Origin: an uncultured Draconibacterium sp.
Lineage (GTDB): Bacteria > Bacteroidota > Bacteroidia > Bacteroidales > Prolixibacteraceae
Assembly: GCF_963675065.1 (NCBI RefSeq)
Contig: NZ_OY775906.1
Span: forward strand, 846,001 to 910,000
DNA length: 64,000 bases
Direction of reading: 5' to 3'
In this document: piece by piece, positions 55,373 through 64,000 of the stretch
How the letters are laid out: the number at the start of each line of letters is the position of its first letter
How positions within the stretch are numbered: position 1 is the stretch's first letter
Made by a program: the position numbers and the translations under genes
The notes under the pieces: model-generated
Told to the model about the DNA's origin: nothing
The model's database searches: none
The model's input: the letters and a program-made list of their open reading frames with translations, nothing else

Positions 55373-56011
55373 CTAATTGGCCTCAACAATAATTCTCTTA
55401 CTATTCTGAATGGCGTATTTTTCTCTAAACGAAGTTAGTTCTTTTCTGGTAAGACGTTTATCAAATGAATAAAGCTGTTTTTCATGTTCAATAATTTCAT
55501 CAATTGTAAAACGGAATTTTAGAACTTTTGCAGGCACGCCACCAATTATTGAATAAGGAGGACATGATTTATTTACTACTGCTCCGGCTGCAATAATACT
55601 ACCACGGCCAATTGTAACTCCTGATAACAAAGTAACATCTATTCCAATCCAGGAATCACCTTCAATTATCACATCTTTGTCATTTTCTGGTCTTTTTTCA
55701 TAATCTGCATCAAACATAAAATGTCCAACTTTATCAAACCTATGATTTCCTGTTATTATTTTTAAATAAGGTGATATTGCAACTTTTTCGCCTATAAAAA
55801 CTTTTGCTTTTGTTGAGTAAATTACAGCGAATCGAGCAATTCTAATATTATCGGAAAAATAAAAGTTTTCGATTCCTTTAAATACTGAAGTTAAGGGTTT
55901 TATTTTAACATTTTGACCACAATTTCCCATCGCATTTTTAATAAAAAAAGCCAGGAATATGTCTATGAAAAATTCAAAAGCATCTTTAATTTTACATCCA
56001 ATACAAGTCAT
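55373..56011 (-). CDS. Hexapeptide-repeat acyltransferase
   Basis: A 212-residue left-handed beta-helix acyltransferase. Repeats include VIIEGDSWIGIDVTLLSGVTI and RGSIIAAGAVV, closing with PPYSIIGGVPAKVLKFRF and a helical C-terminus (IIEHEKQLYSFDKRLT). The N-terminal 35 residues are hydrophobic and may associate with the membrane. It shares its domain order and many local motifs with the product at 53441-54085. It starts one base downstream of the preceding gene and would acetylate a sugar residue in the polymer. Confidence 0.87.
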   Translation of the reverse strand: MTCIGCKIKDAFEFFIDIFLAFFIKNAMGNCGQNVKIKPLTSVFKGIENFYFSDNIRIARFAVIYSTKAKVFIGEKVAISPYLKIITGNHRFDKVGHFMFDADYEKRPENDKDVIIEGDSWIGIDVTLLSGVTIGRGSIIAAGAVVNKSCPPYSIIGGVPAKVLKFRFTIDEIIEHEKQLYSFDKRLTRKELTSFREKYAIQNSKRIIVEAN

Positions 56012-56012
56012 T

Positions 56013-56579
56013 TTATATCGTTTTCAATTTTTTTCCGTTCCGCTTAATTACTTTAGCGGGAATTCCGGCAACTACACAATTATCTGAAATGTTCTTTGTA
56101 ACTACTGAATTTGCACCGATTACCACATTATCTCCAATAGTAACCTCTCCAAATATTTTGGCTCCCAATCCGATATAACAATTATCACCAATGTTAACCC
56201 AACTATAATCAGAATGTAGTTTTTTATTCCCAATTACAACGCCTGGCATTAGCGAGCAATTTTTACCTATTTTACAGTTAGGTTTTATTCTTATCAATGC
56301 ACCTAAATGATATATCCTGAAACCAGGAGCCATATTATTAGGTTTAATATCGATCTTAAGCTTAAAACACATTCTCTTATACCTAAGAAAATGATAGAAA
56401 AACAGGATCTTTGATTTTCCTGTGTTCTTATAATATTCTACATAGCGAAGATGGCGTTGATATTTGTAAATATACCAAACCTCATTTTTTAAAAACCAGT
56501 CTTTTATAGACGGTTTTTCGCCGAACCTTTTTAAGTCCTCTGATAAATAATATTTTAAACCAGCTCGGTTCTCAATCAT
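56013..56579 (-). CDS. Serine acetyltransferase-like hexapeptide acyltransferase
   Basis: A 188-residue protein of the CysE/LbH type. A helical N-terminus (about residues 1-80) is followed by the beta-helix: CKIGKNCSLMPGVVIGNKK, VNIGDNCYIGLGAKIFGEV, IGDNVVIGANSVVTKNI and VVAGIPAKVIKRNGKK. Although it resembles serine acetyltransferases, its place in an exopolysaccharide cluster argues for sugar O-acetylation. Its start codon overlaps the stop of the upstream glycosyltransferase (TAATG), so the two are coupled. Confidence 0.87.
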   Translation of the reverse strand: MIENRAGLKYYLSEDLKRFGEKPSIKDWFLKNEVWYIYKYQRHLRYVEYYKNTGKSKILFFYHFLRYKRMCFKLKIDIKPNNMAPGFRIYHLGALIRIKPNCKIGKNCSLMPGVVIGNKKLHSDYSWVNIGDNCYIGLGAKIFGEVTIGDNVVIGANSVVTKNISDNCVVAGIPAKVIKRNGKKLKTI

Positions 56580-57721
56580 TATAAATTACTTAAATATGTA
56601 TCAAGTTGTTTGGTATTGCTCCTGAAATCAAATTTATGAAGTCCAAGTTTAAATCCTCTTAGCCCAACTTCGTCTGCCAGACCGGGATTATTCATTACAA
56701 GTTCGAATTGAGAACTTAGTTCCCGGGGCGTTAGACTTTCGCAAATAAATGCATTAATCCGGTTTTTAAAGTATTCCTGTATCACTCCAACATTTACGGT
56801 AATTATAGGACGCTTCGAAGATAAGTACTCGGCAATTTTCTGGCTAAATCTTGCTTTATCTTGCAAATTAACTTCCGAAAGAGGCAGTACAAGAGCAAGT
56901 GCATTTTTATATAAATCCATTAATGTGCTATAAGGTATTGAGGTATATATCTCAACATTTTTTAAGTCAAGCGCTTGTATTTCATGCTGAATCTTTTCAA
57001 TATCTTCCGGACTACCACCTAAAACTAACTTTACCCGAATATTTGATTGACTATTGGTTGTTTTTACGGCTTGCAATAAAATAGATATTAACCTTAAAAA
57101 TCTGGCATGTCCACAGAATAGAAAATACGAAGCTTTGTGTATTTGTGGCAATTTTATATTCTCCTGAAAATCAGCTAGGGCAGGGAGTTTTAACATAGGT
57201 TTATTGAACTTTGATGCCTTTTCTAACAGATAAGAAGAAATTGGCAGAATTCCGGTAACAAAATAGCCGAAAGTAGAGTCGAACAGAAGATATGACCATT
57301 TCCGGTACGCGGGAACCAAAAAAGACTTATGCCATTCATGAAATATGGCGATTCTTTTATAGCCGAGAAACTTAGCCATGCTCATTACTACCACAAAAAA
57401 GGGATAGAACTTAGTAATATCATATATTAGGAAGTTTTCTTCGTCTTTTTTTAATTTTCTCAAAATTATAAATAGCGATATGTAGTTCGTAAAAATTGTA
57501 TTAAGGATATATTTTTTACGAGGGAATAGGAAGCTCTTAGAAAAGGAATTGTGCAAAACCTTTATGCCGTAATTATTCTTAGTCCCGTTTTGACTGTTGA
57601 TAATAGTAATTTTATTTCCGAGCATATTGAGGCCTCTACTCATAAATTCAACTTTCGTATTTCCTGCTGAATATTTTAAAGGATAATCATGAGTAGCATC
57701 AACAAATACAATATTTTTCAT
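56579..57721 (-). CDS. Glycosyltransferase (GT-B fold, GT4-like)
   Basis: A 380-residue glycosyltransferase. It begins IVFVDATHDYPLKYSAGNTK and has a C-terminal donor domain with VKLVLGGSPEDIEKI, YSTLMDLYKNALALVLPLSE and KIAEYLSSKRPII, which corresponds to the end of the donor-binding site. The EX7E is not obvious. It probably adds one sugar of the repeat unit. It overlaps the acyltransferase downstream by one base and lies 57 nt from the initiating transferase. Confidence 0.85.
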   Translation of the reverse strand: MKNIVFVDATHDYPLKYSAGNTKVEFMSRGLNMLGNKITIINSQNGTKNNYGIKVLHNSFSKSFLFPRKKYILNTIFTNYISLFIILRKLKKDEENFLIYDITKFYPFFVVVMSMAKFLGYKRIAIFHEWHKSFLVPAYRKWSYLLFDSTFGYFVTGILPISSYLLEKASKFNKPMLKLPALADFQENIKLPQIHKASYFLFCGHARFLRLISILLQAVKTTNSQSNIRVKLVLGGSPEDIEKIQHEIQALDLKNVEIYTSIPYSTLMDLYKNALALVLPLSEVNLQDKARFSQKIAEYLSSKRPIITVNVGVIQEYFKNRINAFICESLTPRELSSQFELVMNNPGLADEVGLRGFKLGLHKFDFRSNTKQLDTYLSNL

Positions 57722-57778
57722 TCTGTAAAACCTCCAGGTAAACTAATGCAATCCGATTGTTACTAATATTTCAATTTG

Positions 57779-59182
57779 TTATTGCCCGTCGTGATTTAGA
57801 ATCACCTTCAATGTTTTTAGCATTATAATAAAATCAAGTGTTAACGACCAATTATCAATATATTGCATGTCCATTTCCATCCATTTGTCAAACGGAATAT
57901 TATTCCTGCCTGAAACTTGCCAGATGCAGGTAATTCCGGGGGTTACACTTAACCTCCTAATCAAGCAGCGTTTGTATAGCTTAACCTCGGAAGGTACAGG
58001 CGGTCTTGGGCCAACAATTGACATGTCTCCTATAAGCACATTTATAAATTGTGGTAGCTCATCTAATGATGTTTTTCGTAGAAATTTACCGACTTTCGTA
58101 ATTCTAGGATCATTTTTTATTTTAAAAACAGGCCCATCTTGTTCATTTAGTTCCATTAACTTTTCTTTCATTTCTTCGGCGTTAACAACCATTGTTCTGA
58201 ATTTTAAACAATTAAATAAACGACCGTGTTTTCCAACTCTAACTTGCTTAAAAATAATAGGGCCTCCGTCTTCCATTTTTATTAACAGGGCAATAAGTAA
58301 CATAAAAGGAGAAACCATTGTTAAAAACAGTAAGGATAAAAAGAAATCAATAGCTCCTTTTATCTGAAGTGTAATATAGTTTTCAGGAGTATTTCTAAAC
58401 GACAGAAAGAATTGTCGGTTTAGAAATGTAAGTCGTGGAGCAATACCACCAAACGAAAGCACCTTGTTATGGAGATGAAAACCTACACCAATTTCTCTGC
58501 ATTCGTTTATAAGCTGCCTTATTGAGTTCGTATCAAAATCATGTTTGCAGAAAAACACTTCGTCAATAACCTTTTCATCAATTAAATGCTCAAAATCTTC
58601 ACTTTCGGGATGTATCGGATATTGATCGCCAAATTCATTCTGTATCTTCTCGGAATTTGTAACGATACCTCTTATTCGGTATCCCCATCGATCGGTTTCA
58701 ATTATTTGCTGTATAAAAGGAATGCTGCTTTCATCGGCAATAATTAGAATGGTTCTATAATTATATCCTTTTTTTCTAAAAAAATTTATCACCATTCTTC
58801 CGGCAATCTTTTGCATTGAAAGAACAAAAATATTTGCTACACCAAACACTAAGAAAATGGTTCCCGGTATTGAGTATAAATTGAAGATATGGAAAACGAG
58901 ATATAGAATAACAGTACCTATGAGGTGTAGAAATATGTATTTCTTAAGGATGGTTCTATACCGTTGAATACGGGCCATCGTTCCCATTTCATACATTTCC
59001 AGAAGTAAAAACCAGACAGGAATAATAACAATCGCTAATATCAAATGGTCCTGTGTTTCTAAAACATTTTCTTTCGAGACAATTCCTTTAAACCACAATA
59101 CCGCGTAAAAACAAATTAATGTCCAGAATATTTGGATAACCACATTAATTCTTTCAAATGTGGATTCTCGTTCCTTTATCAT
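57779..59182 (-). CDS. Exopolysaccharide polyprenyl glycosylphosphotransferase (initiating transferase)
   Basis: A 467-residue membrane enzyme that starts repeat-unit synthesis by moving a sugar-1-phosphate to undecaprenyl phosphate. The N-terminal half has four helices (LICFYAVLWF, HLILAIVIIPVWFLLLEMYE, YIFLHLIGTVILYLVFHIF and FLVFGVANIFVLS) and a Rossmann-like domain; the C-terminal bacterial sugar transferase domain (from about residue 272) has KGAIDFFLSLLFLTM, FKQVRVGKHGRLFNCLKFRTM, KTSLDELPQFINVLIGDMSIVGPRPP and PGITCIWQVSGRN. It resembles WcaJ-type enzymes that use UDP-glucose. A hairpin occupies its leader (59230-59254). Confidence 0.94.
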   Translation of the reverse strand: MIKERESTFERINVVIQIFWTLICFYAVLWFKGIVSKENVLETQDHLILAIVIIPVWFLLLEMYEMGTMARIQRYRTILKKYIFLHLIGTVILYLVFHIFNLYSIPGTIFLVFGVANIFVLSMQKIAGRMVINFFRKKGYNYRTILIIADESSIPFIQQIIETDRWGYRIRGIVTNSEKIQNEFGDQYPIHPESEDFEHLIDEKVIDEVFFCKHDFDTNSIRQLINECREIGVGFHLHNKVLSFGGIAPRLTFLNRQFFLSFRNTPENYITLQIKGAIDFFLSLLFLTMVSPFMLLIALLIKMEDGGPIIFKQVRVGKHGRLFNCLKFRTMVVNAEEMKEKLMELNEQDGPVFKIKNDPRITKVGKFLRKTSLDELPQFINVLIGDMSIVGPRPPVPSEVKLYKRCLIRRLSVTPGITCIWQVSGRNNIPFDKWMEMDMQYIDNWSLTLDFIIMLKTLKVILNHDGQ

Positions 59183-59229
59183 GACTATAAAAATTAGAGT
59201 TTAATCAAGTATTTGTATAAGAGTGACAA

Positions 59230-59254
59230 CTGATAAATTCTTATTTTTTATCAG
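59230..59254. other. Hairpin in the leader of the initiating-transferase gene
   Basis: CTGATAAA (59230-59237) pairs with TTTATCAG (59247-59254), 8 bp with a 9-nt loop. It lies about 50 nt before the start of the gene on the minus strand and has no T run, so it is more likely an RNA structure or operator than a terminator. Confidence 0.35.
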
Positions 59255-59397
59255 CAATCCTTAAAAGCAGCTGGTTGTAATAATTTAAACCAGAGAGGAG
59301 TGTAGAGTTCTATCTAAACTCGCATTGAGCAGGACTAGTACGTTCTTTATTGTGTTCTTATCCAGGATTAATATTCAAATCCCGGCAGGATTGTTTT

Positions 59398-60162
59398 TTA
59401 TACGCTTTCAGCACCAGAAGGTAATTTCCTTGGATTTGATCTGGTTGATAGTGATTCTGCTTTCTCCTTAAGAATGAGATAGACAAAAACAAAGTTTCCG
59501 ATTAAATATCTACGCCATAGTCGGCGAGGTTCTTTACATAAGCGATATAACCACTCAAATCCAATCTTGATAATCCAATTAGGTGCGCGCGAAACAGTGC
59601 CTGCAAAGAAATCGAAAACTGCACCTATGGCACAAATATGGCCGGCATTTACTTTCTCAAAATTTTTAGAAGCCCACTTCTCTTGTTTCGGTGCTGTCAT
59701 CCCTATAAACAAAACATCTGGCTTAAAACGATTAATCATTTTAAGCATAATTTTATTGTCGTGTTTAGTGAATTTTGCAACAAACGGTGGCGAATAGCAT
59801 TTTATCCTTACTTCAGGGTACATAATTCCGGCACGAACCTTTATACGTGCAAGAGTTTCAGGACTACTTCCTAAAAAGAAGCAACTTCCTCCAGATTTAT
59901 TTAACCTCTCCATTTCATAAAAAAATAAATCAGATCCTGCAATTTTATGAATACTCTTAGAGTTTAATAAACGTTTTGCAAGCACAATACTAATTCCGTC
60001 GGGTAATAAAACATCCGATTTCGCTAGTGCATTTATATATTTTTGGTCGCTTTGGGCAATATTATAACAATGAGCATTAATTGTATTTATGAGTAGCTTC
60101 TTGTTTGGCAAACTATTTAAATCATTGTTATAAAGCTTCAAGTGGGAGAGATGCAGATTCAT
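59398..60162 (-). CDS. WecB/TagA/CpsF family glycosyltransferase
   Basis: A 254-residue GT26-family enzyme. Features are LINTINAHCYNIAQ with the conserved Asn-Ala-His block, LLPDGISIVLAKRLL (the Asp-Gly motif), SCFFLGSSPETLARI, KPDVLFIGMTAPKQEKWASKN and IGAVFDFFAGTVSRAPNWI, then EWLYRLCKEPRRLWRRYL. GT26 enzymes add N-acetylmannosaminuronate or glucose-type residues to the lipid-linked acceptor. It is part of the exopolysaccharide unit, between the kinase and the initiating transferase. Confidence 0.95.
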   Translation of the reverse strand: MNLHLSHLKLYNNDLNSLPNKKLLINTINAHCYNIAQSDQKYINALAKSDVLLPDGISIVLAKRLLNSKSIHKIAGSDLFFYEMERLNKSGGSCFFLGSSPETLARIKVRAGIMYPEVRIKCYSPPFVAKFTKHDNKIMLKMINRFKPDVLFIGMTAPKQEKWASKNFEKVNAGHICAIGAVFDFFAGTVSRAPNWIIKIGFEWLYRLCKEPRRLWRRYLIGNFVFVYLILKEKAESLSTRSNPRKLPSGAESV

Positions 60163-60325
60163 AATTCAAGAGTTTTTAAAGTTTTATATTCCCATTTAGT
60201 ATTTACCAAATAGAAATTTGGCACAAAGAGTTGCACGCATGAATGAAGTATTATTCATTACGATGAATTATAAGGGATAGGAGCTTTTACCAATAGAGAT
60301 TGAAATACTAATTCTTTTTTCTGGT

Positions 60326-62683
60326 TCAGGCAATACTCATTTTAAATTTGTATTCGCCATATCCTTTTTTCCAGTATTTATGGCCATAACCATACTCATA
60401 ACTTCTATTGATTGTGTCGTTCAGGACAATAGATGAACGTTTTATTTTGTTGAACTGAACAATTTTAGCAATTTGTTTAATTTGTTTTTTGTGGCTGTAA
60501 TTGATTCTAAGCACAAACAGACTAATGTCTGAAAAATGACTGGTTGATATAGCATCTGGAATTAGCAAAAGTGGAGCATTATCTATAATAATGTAGTCGT
60601 AGTTTTCACGGGTATTTCTAATTAGTAGTTCAAATTTATTGATGTCAAATAAATCTGAAGGATTATTGGTAGCTTCACCTGCCTGAATAAACATTAGATT
60701 AGGAATGTCAGTAGATACAATAATCTCGTTAATGCTTTTATCTTCACGCAAATAGCTACTCAGGCCAGCTTTTTCTTTTTGTTTAAAAAATTGTTGAAGT
60801 GTTGGACGATGAAGATCAGCCCCAATAAGTAAAACTTTTTGTTTGTTTTTGGCTAGAATAGCAGATAAGTTAGATGAAATAAAAGATTTTCCTTCACCTG
60901 GAATTAAGGAGTTAATTGATATTACTTTGGCCCCCGGTACCTCTAAAAACGTATTCAGATTTGTTTTTAATCCTCTGAACGACTCTGCTATACCCGAACG
61001 GGGATGATGAATAACTGGCAGGTTTGATTTATACCGATGTTTAATTATACCTTCCAGAACCGGAATATTTGTTCCACTTTCAACTTCTTCTCTGGTTTCA
61101 ACTTTATTATTAAAAAATCCTAAAAGGGTAATAAAGAGAAGCGGAATAACAGCTCCGGAAGCAAGACCTACTACTAAATTTGTTAAAAGGTTTGGACCAA
61201 CACGAACTGCCGATTCTGTTAACGCAGCATCAATTATTTGAACTTGTGGAGCAATGGATGCTTTTGTTATTGAAGCCTCAGCCTTTCGCTCCAACATATA
61301 ATTGTACAAATCATTATTTAAATCAAATTCTCTTTGAATACCAATTAAATTTCGCTCTGTTTCGGGTAAGCTTCTCAGTCGTCCCTGAATTGTATTAAAC
61401 CGATCCTCTAAGCTCTCTTTTCGTGATTGTGTAGTTTTAAGTTGATTTTTGATGGTTTCCTCAAGCCCGTCGCGCGCAATTTTAATTTCTTTTTGAAGTA
61501 CGATGTAGGTCGGATTCTTTTCCTCAACACTATACGATAAAACTTCTCTTCGGCTATACAATTCAGTTAATCGCGTGAGTAGTGAGTTGAGACTCGGGTC
61601 GGTAATACCAATAATTGACGGATTAAGCATTTCTGACATTTTTTTAGAATCATCGATATACTGCAGCAAATCTTTGTAGTATTCGATTTGCAATTCTGTT
61701 AAATATTGTTCCTGCTCAATTTCTTCCAACCTTGAATAAACAATTTGAGCTTCCTGTCCCAGGTTCATTACCTGATTGTTTCTACGGTAGGTGCTAAAAG
61801 TCTCTTCAGCAGTATCCAGTGATTTCTTTATACGTAAAAGCTGAGAATCAATAAATTCAATTGATTTTTCAGAGCTATTGTACTTATTCTGCATTCCAAA
61901 TTGTATAAAAACATTGTTTAGCTCATTGATAAAATCTGCATCTTTCTGTTTCACTTCGCCTTCAAGACTTACTGAAATAATATCCGAATTTTCTTCCTCA
62001 ACATTAATTCTTGTGTTTGTAAGGTATTTGTTGGTTAGATTATTTAAGTTATTGAACACCAATATATAGGTTTGGTTAGGTTCTGCATTTCGTTGTGTTA
62101 GCGAAAAATTGAAGAATTTATTTGTAAATGGTTCATTAAAATTAACTTCCTGGCTAATATCAATCTTTTCAACATAATTATTCAAATCTGTTTCACCTTT
62201 AATATTAACCTTGTACTTCAAATCACTTATTATTTCTATCTCAATAGGAACATCCTGAGCATTAATTGCGTTTGGGGGCTGCGACAAGTTAAATGGTTGG
62301 TTATTATAAAGATCAGAATTGTATAGTTTTTGTTTTTTATACCAAGAATAATCCCAGTTCAAATTATCTAATGCCTTGCGGTATAATGTAAAAGAGCGAA
62401 GTATTCCAATTTGATTTTCTATATTGCTATTAGGCATATTAATTATTGAATTTTCGAATGGTAAGAAATTGTTAATTGAATTATCTTCATTAATAATCAG
62501 AATCCTGCTTTTTACCAGAAACAATTCGGGTGAGTTTTTTGTGAATAGATATCCTGATATCAGTCCAATAATACAAAAGAGTAGAAACCATGGCCACTTC
62601 TTAATGTATTTGAAGAGAAGATTCCTGGTTCTTTCTTTTTCGTGTGTATCAATAAATTTTATTACTTCTTCAATATTATCCAT
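60326..62683 (-). CDS. Polysaccharide biosynthesis tyrosine autokinase (Wzc-like)
   Basis: A 785-residue inner-membrane co-polymerase. A Wzz domain with one helix (WFLLFCIIGLISGYLFTK, about 33-50) leads to a long periplasmic coiled coil with GNVR-like region (DLNNDLYNYMLERKAEA), a second helix near residue 505, and a cytoplasmic BY-kinase with PGEGKSF (Walker A, about 593-599), LIGADLHRPT (Walker A') and YDYIIIDNAPLL (Walker B). The C-terminus carries a tyrosine cluster (SYEYGYGHKYWKKGYGEY) for autophosphorylation. It works with the Wza-like protein directly upstream to control polymer length and export. Confidence 0.96.
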   Translation of the reverse strand: MDNIEEVIKFIDTHEKERTRNLLFKYIKKWPWFLLFCIIGLISGYLFTKNSPELFLVKSRILIINEDNSINNFLPFENSIINMPNSNIENQIGILRSFTLYRKALDNLNWDYSWYKKQKLYNSDLYNNQPFNLSQPPNAINAQDVPIEIEIISDLKYKVNIKGETDLNNYVEKIDISQEVNFNEPFTNKFFNFSLTQRNAEPNQTYILVFNNLNNLTNKYLTNTRINVEEENSDIISVSLEGEVKQKDADFINELNNVFIQFGMQNKYNSSEKSIEFIDSQLLRIKKSLDTAEETFSTYRRNNQVMNLGQEAQIVYSRLEEIEQEQYLTELQIEYYKDLLQYIDDSKKMSEMLNPSIIGITDPSLNSLLTRLTELYSRREVLSYSVEEKNPTYIVLQKEIKIARDGLEETIKNQLKTTQSRKESLEDRFNTIQGRLRSLPETERNLIGIQREFDLNNDLYNYMLERKAEASITKASIAPQVQIIDAALTESAVRVGPNLLTNLVVGLASGAVIPLLFITLLGFFNNKVETREEVESGTNIPVLEGIIKHRYKSNLPVIHHPRSGIAESFRGLKTNLNTFLEVPGAKVISINSLIPGEGKSFISSNLSAILAKNKQKVLLIGADLHRPTLQQFFKQKEKAGLSSYLREDKSINEIIVSTDIPNLMFIQAGEATNNPSDLFDINKFELLIRNTRENYDYIIIDNAPLLLIPDAISTSHFSDISLFVLRINYSHKKQIKQIAKIVQFNKIKRSSIVLNDTINRSYEYGYGHKYWKKGYGEYKFKMSIA

Positions 62684-62694
62684 TGGTTACGTTT

Positions 62695-63480
62695 TTAAAG
62701 AGATAAAAACAATGCTGCTGCTACCAATAAAGTAGAAACCGTTGATAAGATTCTGGAATACGTATCGTTGTTTTGTGTACGCCGCTTAAGTTTGCTGGGA
62801 GGAATATATACCAAGTCGTTTGGTTGTAAATTAAATGCCTCTGTATAATAAACACTATTGTTTGTGAGGTCAAGATTATAAGTTAGAATATTATCTGATG
62901 TTTCTCTTTTTACGATAACATTTTTAAGGTCAGCAAATTCGGTTATGCCACTAGCCATACTAATAGCATCATATATTGTGAGATGACCTTCATAATTGTA
63001 ATAAATTCCCGGATGCGTTAATTCTCCGCTAACATTAACTTTAAAATTTATGAGTTTTACCTGCACTGTTGGTTCTTTTAGGTATTCCTGTGCTTGTGTC
63101 TTTAAATATTCCTGTGCTTGCTCTAAAGTAAGCCCAGCCAAATTAATTTTACCTAAAATCGGCAAGGTGATTGTTGAATCAGAGGAAACCTTATATCCGT
63201 TTATAAAGCGACTTGTCGGAGAACCATACATTTGCTCAGTCCCTGAACTTAATCCGTTTACGGCCAGACTAGGATTAAAAAGTTGATTTACTTCCTGATC
63301 AAGAGTTAGTACTCTAATATATAAAATGTCATTGGGTTTAATTTGATGTTTCTTTGGTATTAAAGGTCTGGATTCGTATTCCTGCTGTACCGCCTGAAAC
63401 ATAGTAATATCTTTGGGGCTTCTGCAAGCTGCAGGGGCAAGTAACAGTAATAAAAGCACATAAGAAATAGTATTCTTCAT
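62695..63480 (-). CDS. Polysaccharide export outer-membrane protein (Wza-like)
   Basis: A 261-residue lipoprotein of the OPX family. The signal peptide MKNTISYVLLLLLLAPAAC gives the lipidated cysteine at 19. The export domain starts KIKPNDILYIRVLT-like (HQIKPNDILYIRVLTLDQEV), with TLPILGKINLAGLTLEQAQE and a SLBB domain (FKVNVSGELTHPGIYYNYEGHLTIYDAISMASGI). A C-terminal hydrophobic segment (ILSTVSTLLVAAALFLSL) replaces the amphipathic helix barrel of E. coli Wza and is usual in Bacteroidota. It forms the outer-membrane export route, 11 nt before the kinase gene. Confidence 0.94.
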   Translation of the reverse strand: MKNTISYVLLLLLLAPAACRSPKDITMFQAVQQEYESRPLIPKKHQIKPNDILYIRVLTLDQEVNQLFNPSLAVNGLSSGTEQMYGSPTSRFINGYKVSSDSTITLPILGKINLAGLTLEQAQEYLKTQAQEYLKEPTVQVKLINFKVNVSGELTHPGIYYNYEGHLTIYDAISMASGITEFADLKNVIVKRETSDNILTYNLDLTNNSVYYTEAFNLQPNDLVYIPPSKLKRRTQNNDTYSRILSTVSTLLVAAALFLSL

Positions 63481-63537
63481 TTTATTGGTTTTTGATTATT
63501 CCATTCATATTGGACTACTATTTTAGAATCCAATTCG

Positions 63538-64000
63538 TTAAAATGATGCTTCTTCTATTGTTTCTACAATAAGTTGAATAGCTGAATTATTAGTTGCTTT
63601 TGATGGATTTATTTCCTTTAAAACAACACAAGGATTACCGGCAGCAATAACATTTGCCGGAATGAATTTTGTAACAACTGAATTTGCACCTATTATTGAA
63701 TTTTCACCTATTGTTACTCCTTTTAATACTAAAGAATTAGCTCCAAGCCAAACATTGTTTTTAATTACAACTGCTTGAGGATTCGAGGTACGGGGATCAT
63801 CAAGATGCCCATCACCATCTGTAATTGTTGTATTGGCTCCAGCTCTGACATTATTGCCAATAATGATTGATTTAAAAGATCCGATAGTTGTTCCACTAAA
63901 ACCGCAGTTATTTCCAATTGTAAGACTCGCATTCTTGTTTTTGGTTGCAATTATGCATGGGTGGTTTATGCCAAAAACATTATGCCTTGAACTCATGGAG
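63538..64000 (-). CDS. Hexapeptide-repeat acyltransferase (cut at window edge)
   Basis: At least 152 residues of a left-handed beta-helix acetyltransferase. The frame contains SLTIGNNCGFSGTTIGSFKS, IIIGNNVRAGANTTITDGD, a His-containing GDGHLDDPR loop typical of sugar acetyltransferases, and VIKNNVWLGANSLVLKGVTIG and NSIIGANSVVTKFIPANVIAAGNPCVVLK. The ATG at 63996 is near the window's right end and falls inside the repeat region, so the true start is probably beyond 64000. It is the fourth acyltransferase of the locus. Confidence 0.85.
   Translation of the reverse strand, partial: SMSSRHNVFGINHPCIIATKNKNASLTIGNNCGFSGTTIGSFKSIIIGNNVRAGANTTITDGDGHLDDPRTSNPQAVVIKNNVWLGANSLVLKGVTIGENSIIGANSVVTKFIPANVIAAGNPCVVLKEINPSKATNNSAIQLIVETIEEASF

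Noticed and set aside
59314..59330. A GCGAGTT word on the minus strand resembling the leader element
   Set aside because: It lacks the 13-mer start, the CATGAGTCACC tail and the 92-nt spacing to a start codon.
1..64000. tRNA, rRNA, IS transposases, phage genes or restriction systems
   Set aside because: I looked for them in the gaps and among the proteins and found none; the single DUF4268 protein has no restriction partner.

Overview
The window looks like chromosomal DNA of a Bacteroidota bacterium, probably of the Marinilabiliales/Prolixibacteraceae type (inference). The signs are a SusC/SusD pair with a SusE-position lipoprotein, CarboxypepD_reg-like TonB receptors, DUF5686, DUF3078, DUF4251, DUF349 and DUF4268 proteins, secreted proteins with type IX secretion (T9SS) C-termini, Bacteroidota-type -7 boxes (TAnnTTTG) before several genes, and little Shine-Dalgarno sequence. 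No rRNA, tRNA, CRISPR array, complete insertion sequence or prophage was seen.

Layout. 1-12.9 kb is core and housekeeping: the 5' part of a tamB-like gene (minus strand, with an apparent -1 frameshift near its start), tsaD, sfsA, a DUF4251 protein, a B3/4-domain protein overlapping an acyltransferase, a DUF5686 outer-membrane protein, an HD-domain protein divergent from a CYTH protein, DUF3078, an SRPBCC protein, DUF4268 and a degenerate M23 protein. 13.3-20.3 kb is a susC-susD-lipoprotein operon with no glycoside hydrolase beside it. 20.6-32 kb holds fabI, an M49-type peptidase lipoprotein, a cysteine-rich metal cassette (HYC_CC_PP-like protein, TonB receptor, HMA protein), a VOC protein, a serine hydrolase, an MFS transporter and a radical SAM protein. 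32.6-43 kb holds an M81 peptidase lipoprotein, a DUF1080 plus metal-hydrolase-like fusion, a cytidylate kinase-like protein, an M24 aminopeptidase, a decayed or atypical LMW phosphatase, a DUF349 protein and a Tat-exported Gfo/Idh/MocA oxidoreductase. 43.6-48.9 kb is one 1783-residue T9SS-secreted beta-helix protein with three 282-bp internal repeats.

49.2-64 kb, all on the minus strand, is part of a Wzx/Wzy-type exopolysaccharide locus. Read from the right it encodes an acyltransferase (cut by the window edge), Wza-like export protein, Wzc-like tyrosine kinase, a WecG/TagA glycosyltransferase, the initiating polyprenyl glycosylphosphotransferase, two glycosyltransferases, three more hexapeptide acyltransferases, a T9SS-secreted possible SGNH-type hydrolase, a small HAD hydrolase, and Gmd plus Fcl, which together make GDP-L-fucose. 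No flippase or polymerase is visible; they may lie beyond position 64000.

The most unusual signal is a leader of about 92 nt present three times (18153, 21784, and 32138 on the minus strand). Each copy starts with the same 13-mer ATG word 92-93 nt before the start codon of an unrelated gene (SusE-position lipoprotein, M49 peptidase, radical SAM protein). Two copies are nearly identical over their last 40 nt. Other notable items are the A AAA AAG slippery heptamer in tamB, a phosphatase whose P-loop cysteine is serine and which has no usual start codon, and a 152-bp inverted-repeat element in the exopolysaccharide locus.
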